From positions 310,001 to 374,000 of the forward strand of contig BSNO01000004.1 in assembly GCA_030160035.1 (NCBI GenBank): a stretch of 64,000 bases of DNA, in the 5' to 3' direction. A program made the translations under genes and the position numbers. Every line of letters starts with the position of its first letter. Positions within the stretch are counted from its first letter, which is position 1. Positions 52,666 through 61,853 of the stretch are shown in pieces. Source of the DNA: Rhizobium albus (lineage in GTDB: Bacteria; Pseudomonadota; Alphaproteobacteria; Rhizobiales; Rhizobiaceae). The notes below the pieces were generated by a model. The model did not search any database and was not told where the DNA came from. It saw only the letters and a program-made list of their open reading frames with translations.

Positions 52666-55600
52666 TTGACCGCAATAGATAAGCTGAACTCTCAAGGACT
52701 GCTTCGGGGGCTCGGCAGGGATTTGTCTCAGAATTTTGATCATTTGCAGATGCTTAGCCCTGAGCTTCACCGCTTAGGCGTTTTGGCGGAACGGTTCTTT
52801 GCCGACGATGCAAATACGTCGCTGCTCAAAAGTCGGCAGTTCGGCGAGTACATGGTCAAGGAGATTGCAGCACTCTCTGGCGTTTACGATGCAGCCTCGC
52901 GGGATACGACCCATGACCTTCTGCGGCGTCTTGCAGCCCAACAGGTGCTACCCCGAGAAGTCGCCGACATCTTTCATGCCGTCCGCAAAAGCGGCAATGA
53001 AGCAACCCACAGCCTTGGAGGCTCGCCGACGGAAGCGTTAGCGGCTCTGAAGTTCTGTAGGGCCTTAGGGGTCTGGTATCGCCGCACCTTTGGCCGAGAT
53101 CCGAGTTTTAAACCAGGCCCGTTCGTTCCACCTCGGGCCGCTGTCGACATCGATCAAGCGACTAAGACCGAGCTTGAAGCGTTACGCTCCCAAGTTCAAC
53201 AAGCGGAGGCAGAACTCGCTGCGGCACATGCTTCCACACAAGAGCTTGCCAAAGCTCGCGCCGCCGCCGAAGAGCTTGCTCGCCAGGCTTCAGCCGACAG
53301 TGCTGTCTGGGAGCAGACCGCTGTCGAGATGGAGGCCAATCAGGCAGCACTGGCCCGCAAGCTTGCCGAATTGCAGAAGGCGGCTGAAGCCCAGCCCGAG
53401 CAGTTACAGATCGAGTTCAAAAAGGCAGGCCTGAAAGCTGCGAGCAACCTTGAGCTCGATGAGCGCCAGACCCGGCGGCTGATCGACGTGCAGCTTGTCG
53501 ATGCCGGATGGGAAGCAGACAGCGACCGCCTGACCTTTCAAAGGGGTGCCCGACCCGAGGAGGGTCGCAGTCTCGCCATCGCCGAATGGCCTTCGGACGG
53601 TGGCCGAGCGGATTATACCCTGTTCGTCGGCCTCACCTGCGTCGGTGTCATTGAGGCCAAGCGCGAAAGCGTCGATGTGCCGTCCACTCTCCAGCAGGCC
53701 GAGCGCTACGCCCGCACCATCTTGCTCGCCCCCGAAGAAGCACATCCGCACGGCCCTTGGAAGCACGGCCTGGATGAGCCCTTCCGTGTGCCATTTGTCT
53801 TCGCCACCAATGGCCGACCCTATGTGCGCCAGTGGGTGACCAAATCCGGGATCTGGTACCGCGATGTCCGGCGCGAGACTAACCACGCCATCCCGATGAC
53901 GAGCTGGTTCTCGCCTAAGGACCTCATCGACAAGCTCACCACCGATGTCGACACCGCTGCCCAGGGTCTCGCCGAAGAGAGTTTCGGCAAGGGGCGGATG
54001 CGTCCCTATCAGGAAGAAGCGATCGCCGCGATCGAGAGTGCCGTGGTTGCTAGCCAGCGCGATATCCTTGTCTCCATGGCGACCGGCACGGGCAAGACGC
54101 GCACGGCAATCGCGCTGATGTATCGCCTGCTCAAGCACAAGCGCTTCCGTCGCATCCTCTTCCTTGTCGACCGCAAGGCGCTCGGCCGGCAGACAAGTGA
54201 CGCATTGGAAACGACCGAGATCGAGGGCATGCTAAACTTCGCCCAGATCTACAAGGTCGCCGGGCTGGAGCAGAAGCTGCCGGAGGACGAGGACCAAGTG
54301 CAGGTCGCAACCGTCCAGTCGCTAATCGCCCGCATCTTCAACGAGCCGGATCCTGCCAAGCGCCCCACGCCCGGCACCTTTGACTGCATCATCGTTGACG
54401 AAGCCCATCGCGGCTACACGCTGGACGCCGAGCTGCGCGAAAGCGATATCGGCTTTCGCAACATCGACGACTACCAGTCGGCCTACCGCCAGATCCTTGA
54501 TTACTTCGACGCCGTAAAGGTGGCGCTGACGGCCACACCCGCGTTGCATACCCGCGAGATATTTGGCCATCCTGTCTTCCACTACGGCTATCGCCAAGCC
54601 GTCGTCGAAGGCTATCTCAACGATCACCTGCCGCCGAAGCGCATCACAACGGCTTTGTCGGAAGCCGGCATCCATTTCGAGGGTGGCGAGGAGGTCGAGA
54701 TCATCGACCGCAAGACCGGCCAGATTGATCTCTTCGAACTGCCCGACGAAGTCTCGCTTGATTACGACCTCGCCGACTTCAACAGGCGCGTCTATTCGGA
54801 ATCCTTCAACCGCATCGTCTGCCGCGCCATCGCTACGGAGATCCCGCCGTCGAAACCCGGCAAGACGCTGATCTTCGCCGCCCGCGATGCCCATGCCGAT
54901 GACATCGTTCGCCTTCTGGTCGAGGAGCTGCAGGAGGAATACGGCAAGGAAAACGTGCCACATGGCATGGTGACGAAGATCACCGGCACGGTCGACAAGG
55001 CCGATGACCTGATCCTGAAGTTCAAGAACGACCCCTATCCGAAATATGTCGTCACCGTCGATTTGCTCACCACAGGCGTCGACGTGCCCTCCATCTGCAA
55101 TCTTGTCTTCGTCCGCCGGGTCAAGAGCCGCATCCTCTATGACCAGATGATCGGTCGCGCCACGCGGCTCTGCCCCGATATCGGCAAGGAGCATTTCCGC
55201 ATCTTCGATGCCGTCGATCTCTATGCGGAGCTGCAGGAGATGAGCGACATGCGCCCGGTCGTGGTCAAGCCGGACATTGCCCTCGGCCAGCTGGTCGCGG
55301 ACCTGCAGAATGCAGAGACGGAAGAGGACAAGAGCTGGGTCGCAGCCCAGGTCATCGTGCGCATGCGAAGCCTGGTGAAGCGCATGGATGACGAAACGCG
55401 TGAGAGTTTTGAGCGCCATACAGGCGAAAACCCCGACATGACACTGCAGCGGCTTTCCACCAGCTCTGGTGCCGAGTTGCAGCAGTGGCTTGCCGACTAT
55501 CCCCGTGCGGTAGAGCTTTTGGAGCGCCGACCGCTCTACACGGACAAGAATGATGGCGTCGTCATTTCCACCCATGAGGACGAGCTGCTGCGCATCGAGG

Positions 55601-56130
55601 AGATTTTTGGCAAGAACACGACACCGGAGGATTACATCACAGGCTTCGAACGCTTCGTGCGCGAAAACATGAACCAGGTCCCGGCGCTGATTGCCGTCAC
55701 CCAGCGTCCGCGTGATCTGACCCGCAAGGAGCTCTCCGAGCTCGCCGGGCTGCTCGACGAGAAGAACTATTCCGAAGCCATGCTTCGCGCCGCTTACGGC
55801 CGCGCCCGCAATGCCGACATCGCCGCCCACATCATCGGCTTCGTCCGCCAAGCAGCGCTCGGCGATCCGCTGATCCCCTATGCCACTCGCGTCGACAACG
55901 CGATCATAAAGATCGAGGCCTCCAGGCCCTGGACGCAGAAGCAGAAGGAATGGCTGCGCCGCATCGGTCGCGCCCTGAAGGACAAGCCCGTGGCGGATCC
56001 GACGCTGCTCGACCAGGGCGCCTTTGCCGATAAGGGCGGCTTCAAGCGCATTGCGACGGAGTTTGACGGCGAGCTCGACGAGGTACTGCACGCCTTCAAC
56101 GAGGCAATCTGGTCGTCGCCTGCTGCCTGA
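52666..56130 (+). CDS. hsdR: Type I restriction enzyme R subunit (HsdR)
   Basis: 1154-aa motor and nuclease subunit of a type I restriction-modification system. It starts with a DUF4145-like helical domain (NFDHLQMLSPELHRLGVLAERFFADDANTSLLKSRQFGEYM) and a coiled-coil at about 165-250. Then come the nuclease motif D316...E330-A-K (GRADYTLFVGLTCVGVIEAKR), the helicase Walker A ATGTGKT near 473-479 and the DEAH box from residue 578 (IIVDEAHRGYT), with the second RecA domain ending IGRATRLCPDIGKEHF. The start is TTG 52666; an ATG at 52750 would cut the conserved N-terminus. It is the first gene of the seven-gene restriction operon. Confidence 0.93.
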   Translation: MTAIDKLNSQGLLRGLGRDLSQNFDHLQMLSPELHRLGVLAERFFADDANTSLLKSRQFGEYMVKEIAALSGVYDAASRDTTHDLLRRLAAQQVLPREVADIFHAVRKSGNEATHSLGGSPTEALAALKFCRALGVWYRRTFGRDPSFKPGPFVPPRAAVDIDQATKTELEALRSQVQQAEAELAAAHASTQELAKARAAAEELARQASADSAVWEQTAVEMEANQAALARKLAELQKAAEAQPEQLQIEFKKAGLKAASNLELDERQTRRLIDVQLVDAGWEADSDRLTFQRGARPEEGRSLAIAEWPSDGGRADYTLFVGLTCVGVIEAKRESVDVPSTLQQAERYARTILLAPEEAHPHGPWKHGLDEPFRVPFVFATNGRPYVRQWVTKSGIWYRDVRRETNHAIPMTSWFSPKDLIDKLTTDVDTAAQGLAEESFGKGRMRPYQEEAIAAIESAVVASQRDILVSMATGTGKTRTAIALMYRLLKHKRFRRILFLVDRKALGRQTSDALETTEIEGMLNFAQIYKVAGLEQKLPEDEDQVQVATVQSLIARIFNEPDPAKRPTPGTFDCIIVDEAHRGYTLDAELRESDIGFRNIDDYQSAYRQILDYFDAVKVALTATPALHTREIFGHPVFHYGYRQAVVEGYLNDHLPPKRITTALSEAGIHFEGGEEVEIIDRKTGQIDLFELPDEVSLDYDLADFNRRVYSESFNRIVCRAIATEIPPSKPGKTLIFAARDAHADDIVRLLVEELQEEYGKENVPHGMVTKITGTVDKADDLILKFKNDPYPKYVVTVDLLTTGVDVPSICNLVFVRRVKSRILYDQMIGRATRLCPDIGKEHFRIFDAVDLYAELQEMSDMRPVVVKPDIALGQLVADLQNAETEEDKSWVAAQVIVRMRSLVKRMDDETRESFERHTGENPDMTLQRLSTSSGAELQQWLADYPRAVELLERRPLYTDKNDGVVISTHEDELLRIEEIFGKNTTPEDYITGFERFVRENMNQVPALIAVTQRPRDLTRKELSELAGLLDEKNYSEAMLRAAYGRARNADIAAHIIGFVRQAALGDPLIPYATRVDNAIIKIEASRPWTQKQKEWLRRIGRALKDKPVADPTLLDQGAFADKGGFKRIATEFDGELDEVLHAFNEAIWSSPAA

Positions 56131-56206
56131 TGTCCAGCTTGGTTGACCATTCGCCTCGCTGGGCTACCACCAAGACAACGATCCCCGTTCCAATGAGAAT
56201 CAAGTC

Positions 56207-57742
56207 ATGAATGCCAATGCCATCGTCCAGAAACTCTGGCGCCTCTGCACGGTCCTGCGCAAGGACGGCATCACCTATCAGCAATATGTCACCGAGCTGA
56301 CCTATCTGCTCTTTCTGAAGATGATGGCCGAGCGCAACCGCGAGACGGGCAGCCTGCCCAAGGGCATGCGCTGGGCGGATCTGGTCGCGACCAACGGTCT
56401 GGCGAAGCTTGAACACTACCGCAAGGTTCTCGTCACCCTTGGCGCCGCGAGTACTAAGCTGGGACAAGGTGATGCTTTAGTTCTGCCACCCAGCGAAGGT
56501 GCCAGCCAGGAAGAGCGCAAGCGTTATGCCGATGCCCGTCCACTGCCTGAGATGGTGCAAAAGATCTTCGACAACGCCTCCACCTTCCTGCGCGAGCCGC
56601 AGAACCTGACGACACTGGTGACCGCCATTGACGAGCTCGACTGGTTCTCCGAGGAGCGCGACCAGTTCGGTGATCTCTATGAGGGCCTGCTGCAGAAAAA
56701 CGCTGAAGAAACCAAGCGCGGTGCCGGGCAATACTTTACCCCCCGCGTGCTGATCGAGCTTCTGGTCCGCCTCATGCAGCCGAAGCCCGGCGAGGTAATC
56801 CAGGATCCCGCCGCCGGCACCGGCGGCTTCCTGATTGCCGCCGATCGCTACATGAAGGCGCGCACCGACGACTATCTCGATCTCGGCGAAAAGGAACAGG
56901 AGTTCCAGAAGCGTCGCGCCATCCACGGCATGGAAAACGTGCCGGGCACGCTGCGCCTGCTTTTGATGAACCTCTATCTGCATGACATCGACGGTGACCA
57001 TGTTGATCTCGGCGATACACTCTCCGACAAGGGCAAGGGGCTTGGCCGCGCCCATCTCATCCTCACCAACCCGCCGTTCGGTCCGGCCGGTGGCGCGCCG
57101 ACCCGCGATGACCTCTCAGTCACGGCAAACGTTTCCTCCTACCAGCTTCCCTTTGTCGAACACTGCATCCGCGGGCTTCAGCCCGGTGGCCGCGCGGCGA
57201 TCGTCATGCCCGATAACGTCCTCTTCGAAGACGGGCGTGGGCGCGAACTGCGCCGGATGATGATGGACTGGTGCGATCTGCACACCATCCTGCGCCTGCC
57301 GACCGGCATCTTTTACGCCCAGGGCGTCAAGACCAATGTGATCTTCCTGACGCGCGGAAAGACCGAGAGTGCCAACACCAGATCTGTCTGGATCTATGAC
57401 CTGCGCGCCCAGATGCCGAAATTCGGCAAGACGACGCCGCTGACAGAGGCCCATTTCGAAGGTTTTAAACAGGCGTTTGGCAAGGACCCCTATGGCAAGG
57501 AGCGCGGCCCGGATGAGGGCGAGACCGGCCGCTGGCGCCAGTTCAGCCGCGAAGCCATCGCCGCCCGTGGCGACAATCTCGATATCGCCTGGCTGCGCGA
57601 GGCGGAGGAAGAGGCGGAAGAAGGCCTTATCGAACCCGACGACATCGCCGCCGCCATCCTCGGCCATCTTCAGGCCGCGACCCTGGAGATCGAGGCGCTG
57701 ATGGCGGAGCTCAGCGATGACCTGCCGGAGGCGGCGGAATGA
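56207..57742 (+). CDS. hsdM: Type I N6-adenine methyltransferase subunit (HsdM)
   Basis: 511-aa methyltransferase subunit. It has the SAM-binding motif DPAAGTGGFL from residue 200 and the catalytic motif NPPFG from residue 288 (LTNPPFGPAGG). The N-terminal HsdM helical domain (LWRLCTVLRKDGITYQQYVTELTYLLFLKMMAERN) pairs with HsdS. It methylates adenine at the sequence set by HsdS and so protects the host. It lies 76 bp after hsdR; the stop overlaps the hsdS start (ATGA). Confidence 0.94.
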   Translation: MNANAIVQKLWRLCTVLRKDGITYQQYVTELTYLLFLKMMAERNRETGSLPKGMRWADLVATNGLAKLEHYRKVLVTLGAASTKLGQGDALVLPPSEGASQEERKRYADARPLPEMVQKIFDNASTFLREPQNLTTLVTAIDELDWFSEERDQFGDLYEGLLQKNAEETKRGAGQYFTPRVLIELLVRLMQPKPGEVIQDPAAGTGGFLIAADRYMKARTDDYLDLGEKEQEFQKRRAIHGMENVPGTLRLLLMNLYLHDIDGDHVDLGDTLSDKGKGLGRAHLILTNPPFGPAGGAPTRDDLSVTANVSSYQLPFVEHCIRGLQPGGRAAIVMPDNVLFEDGRGRELRRMMMDWCDLHTILRLPTGIFYAQGVKTNVIFLTRGKTESANTRSVWIYDLRAQMPKFGKTTPLTEAHFEGFKQAFGKDPYGKERGPDEGETGRWRQFSREAIAARGDNLDIAWLREAEEEAEEGLIEPDDIAAAILGHLQAATLEIEALMAELSDDLPEAAE

Positions 57743-59076
57743 GTGGGCTGCCGAGGGGGTGGGTTGAAACCAGCCTTGCTGAGATATCAGGTGGAATAAC
57801 TTACGGCTTCACAACAAAATCCAGCACTGTCGGCGAAGGCGCCCGCTTGCTTCGGATAACTGACATTCAGGATTACAAAGTCGACTGGGCTTCCTTGCCT
57901 TACTGTGATGATCAGCCTGATCCGGCCTTTCTCGTGCGAAGTGGCGATATAGTCGTTGCCCGAACAGGGGCGACAACCGGGAAGAGCTATCTTATCAGAA
58001 ATGTACCTGTCCCAACGGCCTTTGCTTCGTACTTGATACGCATCGCAGTCAGTCACGAGCTTCAATCCGATTATATATGGAAATTCATGCAAGGGCCGGT
58101 TTACTGGCAACAAATCCAAGTAGTCTCGAAGGGCACGGCGCAGCCGGGCGCAAACGCTGTTATTCTTGGCCAGGTGGCTATCCCCCTCCCACCCCTGGCC
58201 GAGCAAAAGCGCATCGTGGCCAAGCTGGATGCGCTTAACGCGAAATCCGCCCGCGCCCGCACCGAACTCGCCCGCATAGAAACCCTCGTCTCCCGCTACA
58301 AGCAGGCCGTGCTCAGCAAGGCTTTCAACGGGGAACTGGTTGGCCTGGTATCTGCTGCGACAGAAAAGCCTCATGCTTTGTGTTGGGATCTGCCGTTTGG
58401 ATGGCGTTGGGTGGCCTTTGAGGAGGCTGTTGAGATTGCTTCAAATCTCGTCAATCCCAACACGATCCCCGATTTGCCTCACATCGCGCCTGATAACATT
58501 GAGAGCGGAACAACGAGGCTATTGCCTTACAGAACCATCAAAGAAAATGGTGTTATCAGCGCCAAGCATCGCTTCTATGCTGGTCAAATTCTCTATTCAA
58601 AGATCCGCCCATATCTTCGTAAGGCCGTGATCGCCGATTTTGACGGAGCGTGTAGCGCAGACATGTATCCATTAGCCCCTCGCGACGTCCTTGCGGCCCG
58701 GTACTTGCTGCAGTGGCTAGTTGGCGAGCAATTCACTCACTTTGCGGTCGAACATCAAGGCCGAACCGTACTGCCGAAGATAAACCAGAACGCCCTCAAT
58801 AAGACGCCGTTGCCACTACCTCCTTTAGCGGTGCAACACGAAATCGTACGCCGCATCGAATCCGCCTTCGCCAAAATCAACCGGCTGGCGAAAGAGGCAA
58901 AGCGCGCGCTGGAGCTGGTGGGCCGGCTGGACGAAGCGATTCTGGCCAAAGCCTTCCGCGGCGAACTCGTCCCCCAGGACGAGAACGACGAACCCGCCGA
59001 ACTCCTGCTCGCTCGCATCCGGGCCGAGCGCGAGACGGCACCGAAGGGCAAACGTGGGCGGGGTTCGAAGGGATGA
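57739..59076 (+). CDS. hsdS: Type I specificity subunit (HsdS)
   Basis: 445-aa DNA-recognition subunit with two target-recognition domains (about residues 1-150 and 210-355), each followed by a conserved helix region beginning PLPPLAEQKRIVAKLDAL and PLPPLAVQHEIVRRIESAFAKI. This gives a bipartite target. Both halves are complete and no inverted copies are seen nearby, so specificity switching by local inversion is not obvious. The stop overlaps the next gene by 4 bp. Confidence 0.93.
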   Translation: MSGLPRGWVETSLAEISGGITYGFTTKSSTVGEGARLLRITDIQDYKVDWASLPYCDDQPDPAFLVRSGDIVVARTGATTGKSYLIRNVPVPTAFASYLIRIAVSHELQSDYIWKFMQGPVYWQQIQVVSKGTAQPGANAVILGQVAIPLPPLAEQKRIVAKLDALNAKSARARTELARIETLVSRYKQAVLSKAFNGELVGLVSAATEKPHALCWDLPFGWRWVAFEEAVEIASNLVNPNTIPDLPHIAPDNIESGTTRLLPYRTIKENGVISAKHRFYAGQILYSKIRPYLRKAVIADFDGACSADMYPLAPRDVLAARYLLQWLVGEQFTHFAVEHQGRTVLPKINQNALNKTPLPLPPLAVQHEIVRRIESAFAKINRLAKEAKRALELVGRLDEAILAKAFRGELVPQDENDEPAELLLARIRAERETAPKGKRGRGSKG

Positions 59077-59432
59077 CGGTTTACGAAAGTGAGCTAACTG
59101 CCGGCAACTTCACACTTGAGGGCAAATGGCCGCACATCTACATCACGCCCTTCTACCGAAACCTTCCGGCCGATGTCTTCGGAGGCACGAGCGTTTACAC
59201 GCCGGCACCGCGCCGCGTTCGTCTCGAATTCGGAGCTTTGCGAACGGATACCTTCGTCCCGACCGACAAGAATGGTCGACCACGCACCTTTTTCCAGGAT
59301 CGCAACTTCGTCCGCGACTTCTTCGCGCGAACTGGCGCAAAGCCGGGTGACGTCGTTCTCTTCGAGGAAGTCACACCTTATCATTTTCGCCTGTCACTTA
59401 GGACCAGCGCGGGGAAGGTGATTGCCGCATGA
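59073..59432 (+). CDS. Accessory protein of the restriction operon, possibly B3/EcoRII-N-like
   Basis: 119-aa protein coupled to hsdS by an ATGA overlap. The C-terminal half (NGRPRTFFQDRNFVRDFFARTGAKPGDVVLFEEVTPYHFRLSL) has the alternating pattern of a B3/EcoRII N-terminal-like pseudobarrel DNA-binding domain; the N-terminal half has TPFYRNLPADVFGG. There is no catalytic triad. It may bind DNA or modulate the type I complex; this is inferred from pattern and context only. Confidence 0.7.
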   Translation: MTVYESELTAGNFTLEGKWPHIYITPFYRNLPADVFGGTSVYTPAPRRVRLEFGALRTDTFVPTDKNGRPRTFFQDRNFVRDFFARTGAKPGDVVLFEEVTPYHFRLSLRTSAGKVIAA

Positions 59433-59917
59433 AACCTGTCGCCGAATGGGACGACAAACAACTCGCCAACTTGATTGCAAACTATAAACGGCAGGGCAGG
59501 GTGGATGACGCCTACTATCTCGACGCTCTGGCCGAAATGGCTCGTCGCAAAGGCGCCGGACTGGATTTCGAGAAAAGCTTTCGCGCCGTTCTGAAGGCGG
59601 CGCAGGAACGGCGCTTCTTGTCCTACAAGCAGCTTGCGGACGAGAGCGGTGTCGAATGGTCGAGGGTGCGATATGCGGCCAACCAGCATCTCGGCGACCT
59701 GATCGAATATGCGCATCGCAAGGGATGGCCGCTGCTCAGCGCCATCATTGTGAACCAGCAGAACCTGAAAGATGGACGCATGGAGCCCTCGACACTGAAG
59801 GGATTCTGCGAAGCGGCCCGTTCCCTCGGTTATGCTATCGCCGATGAGGAAGCCTTTCTGAAAGACCAGCAACAGCGGGTATTCGAATGGGCTGTATCAT
59901 ACGACACTGACACGTGA
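59429..59917 (+). CDS. Uncharacterised protein of the restriction operon
   Basis: 162-aa helical protein with a helix-turn-helix-like segment at about 65-95 (LSYKQLADESGVEWSRVRYAANQHLGDLIEYAHRKG) and then a hydrophobic strand (WPLLSAIIVNQQNL). It overlaps both neighbours by 4 bp (ATGA at 59429 and GTGA at 59914). No family is recognised; the fold resembles a small winged-helix or dimer module. Confidence 0.68.
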   Translation: MKPVAEWDDKQLANLIANYKRQGRVDDAYYLDALAEMARRKGAGLDFEKSFRAVLKAAQERRFLSYKQLADESGVEWSRVRYAANQHLGDLIEYAHRKGWPLLSAIIVNQQNLKDGRMEPSTLKGFCEAARSLGYAIADEEAFLKDQQQRVFEWAVSYDTDT

Positions 59918-60801
59918 GCGCGGGGGCAAAGATGCCAAAGGTCTTCTTCACTTATGTCTGGGGCCCGCCGGGTGAGCCTTGCTGGCCGTTGACCTTCGGT
60001 ACCAAGGCAGCGCGCACGCAGGCGAAAAAGGCACTGACAGAGGGCGATCTCGTCTTCACTGTCGGAACGAAGAACGAGCCGACCTGGAGCCAATACCAAG
60101 GGCGAGTCCTTGGCGTTTATCAAGTGTCGTCGCTTGAAGTGAATACCCAAGATTATGTTGGCCAGATGGATACGAGCGAAGTATCAGGCCGTGCATCGGC
60201 TGAATTTCCATATGCTCTCCATCCGATCGCAGTCTGGGAGATCTCCGCGGAAGAAAACGTCTTCTCGAAGCTTGTTGGACCGCTCACTGGCCCACATCAT
60301 CTACGAGCCCAGTCCACCGTTGTTGAACTCGATCACGAGATGGCAGCGCCGTTGCTGGAGCTTGACCGCCGACCGGTCGAACTGGCCAAGCCAAGGACTC
60401 TACTCGGGCGCGGGCTCCTCGCGCAAATGAGCAGCAAACTTGCGCCCAAACACGAAGGCGCTTTTACAGGCGCCTTTGGAGTTCACGACGTGTGGTTCGT
60501 ATATGTGCTTGCTCTCCAGGATCAGCGAGGGCGCGATCGGGCATTCAAGATTGGCTACGCCAATGATCCGGAAGCGCGCCTCAAGCACTATCGTACGCAC
60601 TCAGCGCCAGAGGTCACCGGTTTGACTTGGCAACTGCCACTGAAGCAACCGACTTCGAACGAAGATGAAGCGCGAAAGATCGAGCAGGCCCTTCTGGCGC
60701 ATTTTGCGAAATACCGACTGCCGAGTAACGGGGAGATCATTAGCGGGCCGTCGCAGGCAGACATCGCGTCTAGAATGGCGGTCATTCTTCGACAAATCTA
60801 A
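59914..60801 (+). CDS. GIY-YIG (T5orf172)-like nuclease with N-terminal PUA/EVE-like domain
   Basis: 295 aa from GTG 59914. The C-terminal 90 residues read WFVYVLALQDQRGRDRAFKIGYANDPEARLKHYRTHSAPEV...EDEARKIEQALLAHF, matching the T5orf172/MUG113 branch of GIY-YIG nucleases: VYVL and FKIGYA for the two strands, Arg in EARLKHY and the Glu helix. The N-terminal part (PLTFGTKAARTQAKKALTEGDLVFTVGTKNEPTWSQYQGRVLGVYQV) resembles a PUA/EVE-type reader. A modified-base-sensing nuclease is possible; both domain calls are pattern-based. It overlaps the gene upstream and lies 12 bp before the Mrr gene. Confidence 0.72.
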   Translation: MSAGAKMPKVFFTYVWGPPGEPCWPLTFGTKAARTQAKKALTEGDLVFTVGTKNEPTWSQYQGRVLGVYQVSSLEVNTQDYVGQMDTSEVSGRASAEFPYALHPIAVWEISAEENVFSKLVGPLTGPHHLRAQSTVVELDHEMAAPLLELDRRPVELAKPRTLLGRGLLAQMSSKLAPKHEGAFTGAFGVHDVWFVYVLALQDQRGRDRAFKIGYANDPEARLKHYRTHSAPEVTGLTWQLPLKQPTSNEDEARKIEQALLAHFAKYRLPSNGEIISGPSQADIASRMAVILRQI

Positions 60802-60813
60802 GCCGAGTTACGT

Positions 60814-61740
60814 ATGATCCCCGATTACCAGACCCTCATGCTCCCGGTACTGCGGCTCGCTTCCGAAGGCGAAACGCGCGTGGCCGATGTCGCCGAGCGC
60901 ATCGCTGACGATCTTCGGTTGACGCAGGAGGAGCGCGACGAGCTCTTGCCGAGCGGCCGCCAGCGGCTTCTGCATAATCGCATCCATTGGGCCAAATTTT
61001 ACATGAGCAAGGCCGGCCTCATCGCTTCTCCGGCGCGAGGGCGTTTTGTTGCCTCGCTGAAGGGTAAGGCGCTGCTCGCCACTGGACCCGCGCGTATCGA
61101 CGTCACTCTTCTCCTAAAGGAAGCGGAGTTCCAGGAGTTCTATCGCAACGCCGGTAATCGTGCCGAAGACGGTATAACTCCAGAGACAAAGACGGTCACA
61201 TCAGACGCTGACAATCTCACACCGGAAGAGCAAATTGATGCGGCCCATGCAGCATTGAAGGCAGAGCTGCGGGGTGAACTTCTGGAGCGGATTTTGACCA
61301 ACAGTCCTGCCTTCTTCGAGCAACTGATCGTCGATCTCCTTGTGGCCATGGGCTATGGCGGAACGCACAAGAACGCCGCGGCTCAACTTGGACGATCCGG
61401 CGATGGGGGCGTGGATGGCATCATCAACGAGGATCGTCTGGGGCTCGACCGCATCTACGTCCAGGCCAAACGCTATGCGCCTGCCAATCAGGTAGGCCGC
61501 CCGGACGTTAACGGCTTCGTCGGCAGTCTTGTTGGCTTAGGCGCAAGCAAGGGCGTTTTCGTCACAACGTCGACTTTCAGCCAGCCAGCGCGCGAGTTTG
61601 TAAAGCACCTCAGCCAGCGCGTTATCCTCATAGACGGCCGCGAACTAGCCGAGCTCATGATCGAACACGATGTCGGCGTCCGCGGCTATCGCACCGTCGA
61701 GTTCAAGCGGCTGGACGAGGACTTCTTTGCGGAGGAGTAA
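60814..61740 (+). CDS. Mrr-family restriction endonuclease
   Basis: 308-aa Mrr-like protein. The N-terminal winged-helix domain (LMLPVLRLASEGETRVADVAERIADDLRLTQEERDELLPSGRQRLLHNRIHWAKFYMSKAGLI) and the C-terminal Mrr_cat nuclease domain (EQLIVDLLVAMGYGG, D201 in GDGGVDGII, Q217-A-K219 in YVQAKRY) are complete. Mrr proteins cleave modified DNA and can be toxic with foreign methylases. It is the last gene of the restriction operon, 12 bp after the GIY-YIG-like gene, so type I, GIY-YIG and type IV-like activities would be produced together. Confidence 0.88.
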   Translation: MIPDYQTLMLPVLRLASEGETRVADVAERIADDLRLTQEERDELLPSGRQRLLHNRIHWAKFYMSKAGLIASPARGRFVASLKGKALLATGPARIDVTLLLKEAEFQEFYRNAGNRAEDGITPETKTVTSDADNLTPEEQIDAAHAALKAELRGELLERILTNSPAFFEQLIVDLLVAMGYGGTHKNAAAQLGRSGDGGVDGIINEDRLGLDRIYVQAKRYAPANQVGRPDVNGFVGSLVGLGASKGVFVTTSTFSQPAREFVKHLSQRVILIDGRELAELMIEHDVGVRGYRTVEFKRLDEDFFAEE

Positions 61741-61853
61741 GCGCGCGAGAAGGTGGATTGCGGCGGTAACCCTTCAACGAACTTAGATTGAATCCGACTC
61801 GCCTTCCTGTTTTTCCAGTTGCATGATGCTGTTGCAGCTGGGGAGCATGCATC

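Noticed and set aside
54322-56091. 589-codon minus-strand frame
   Set aside because: Shadow opposite hsdR.
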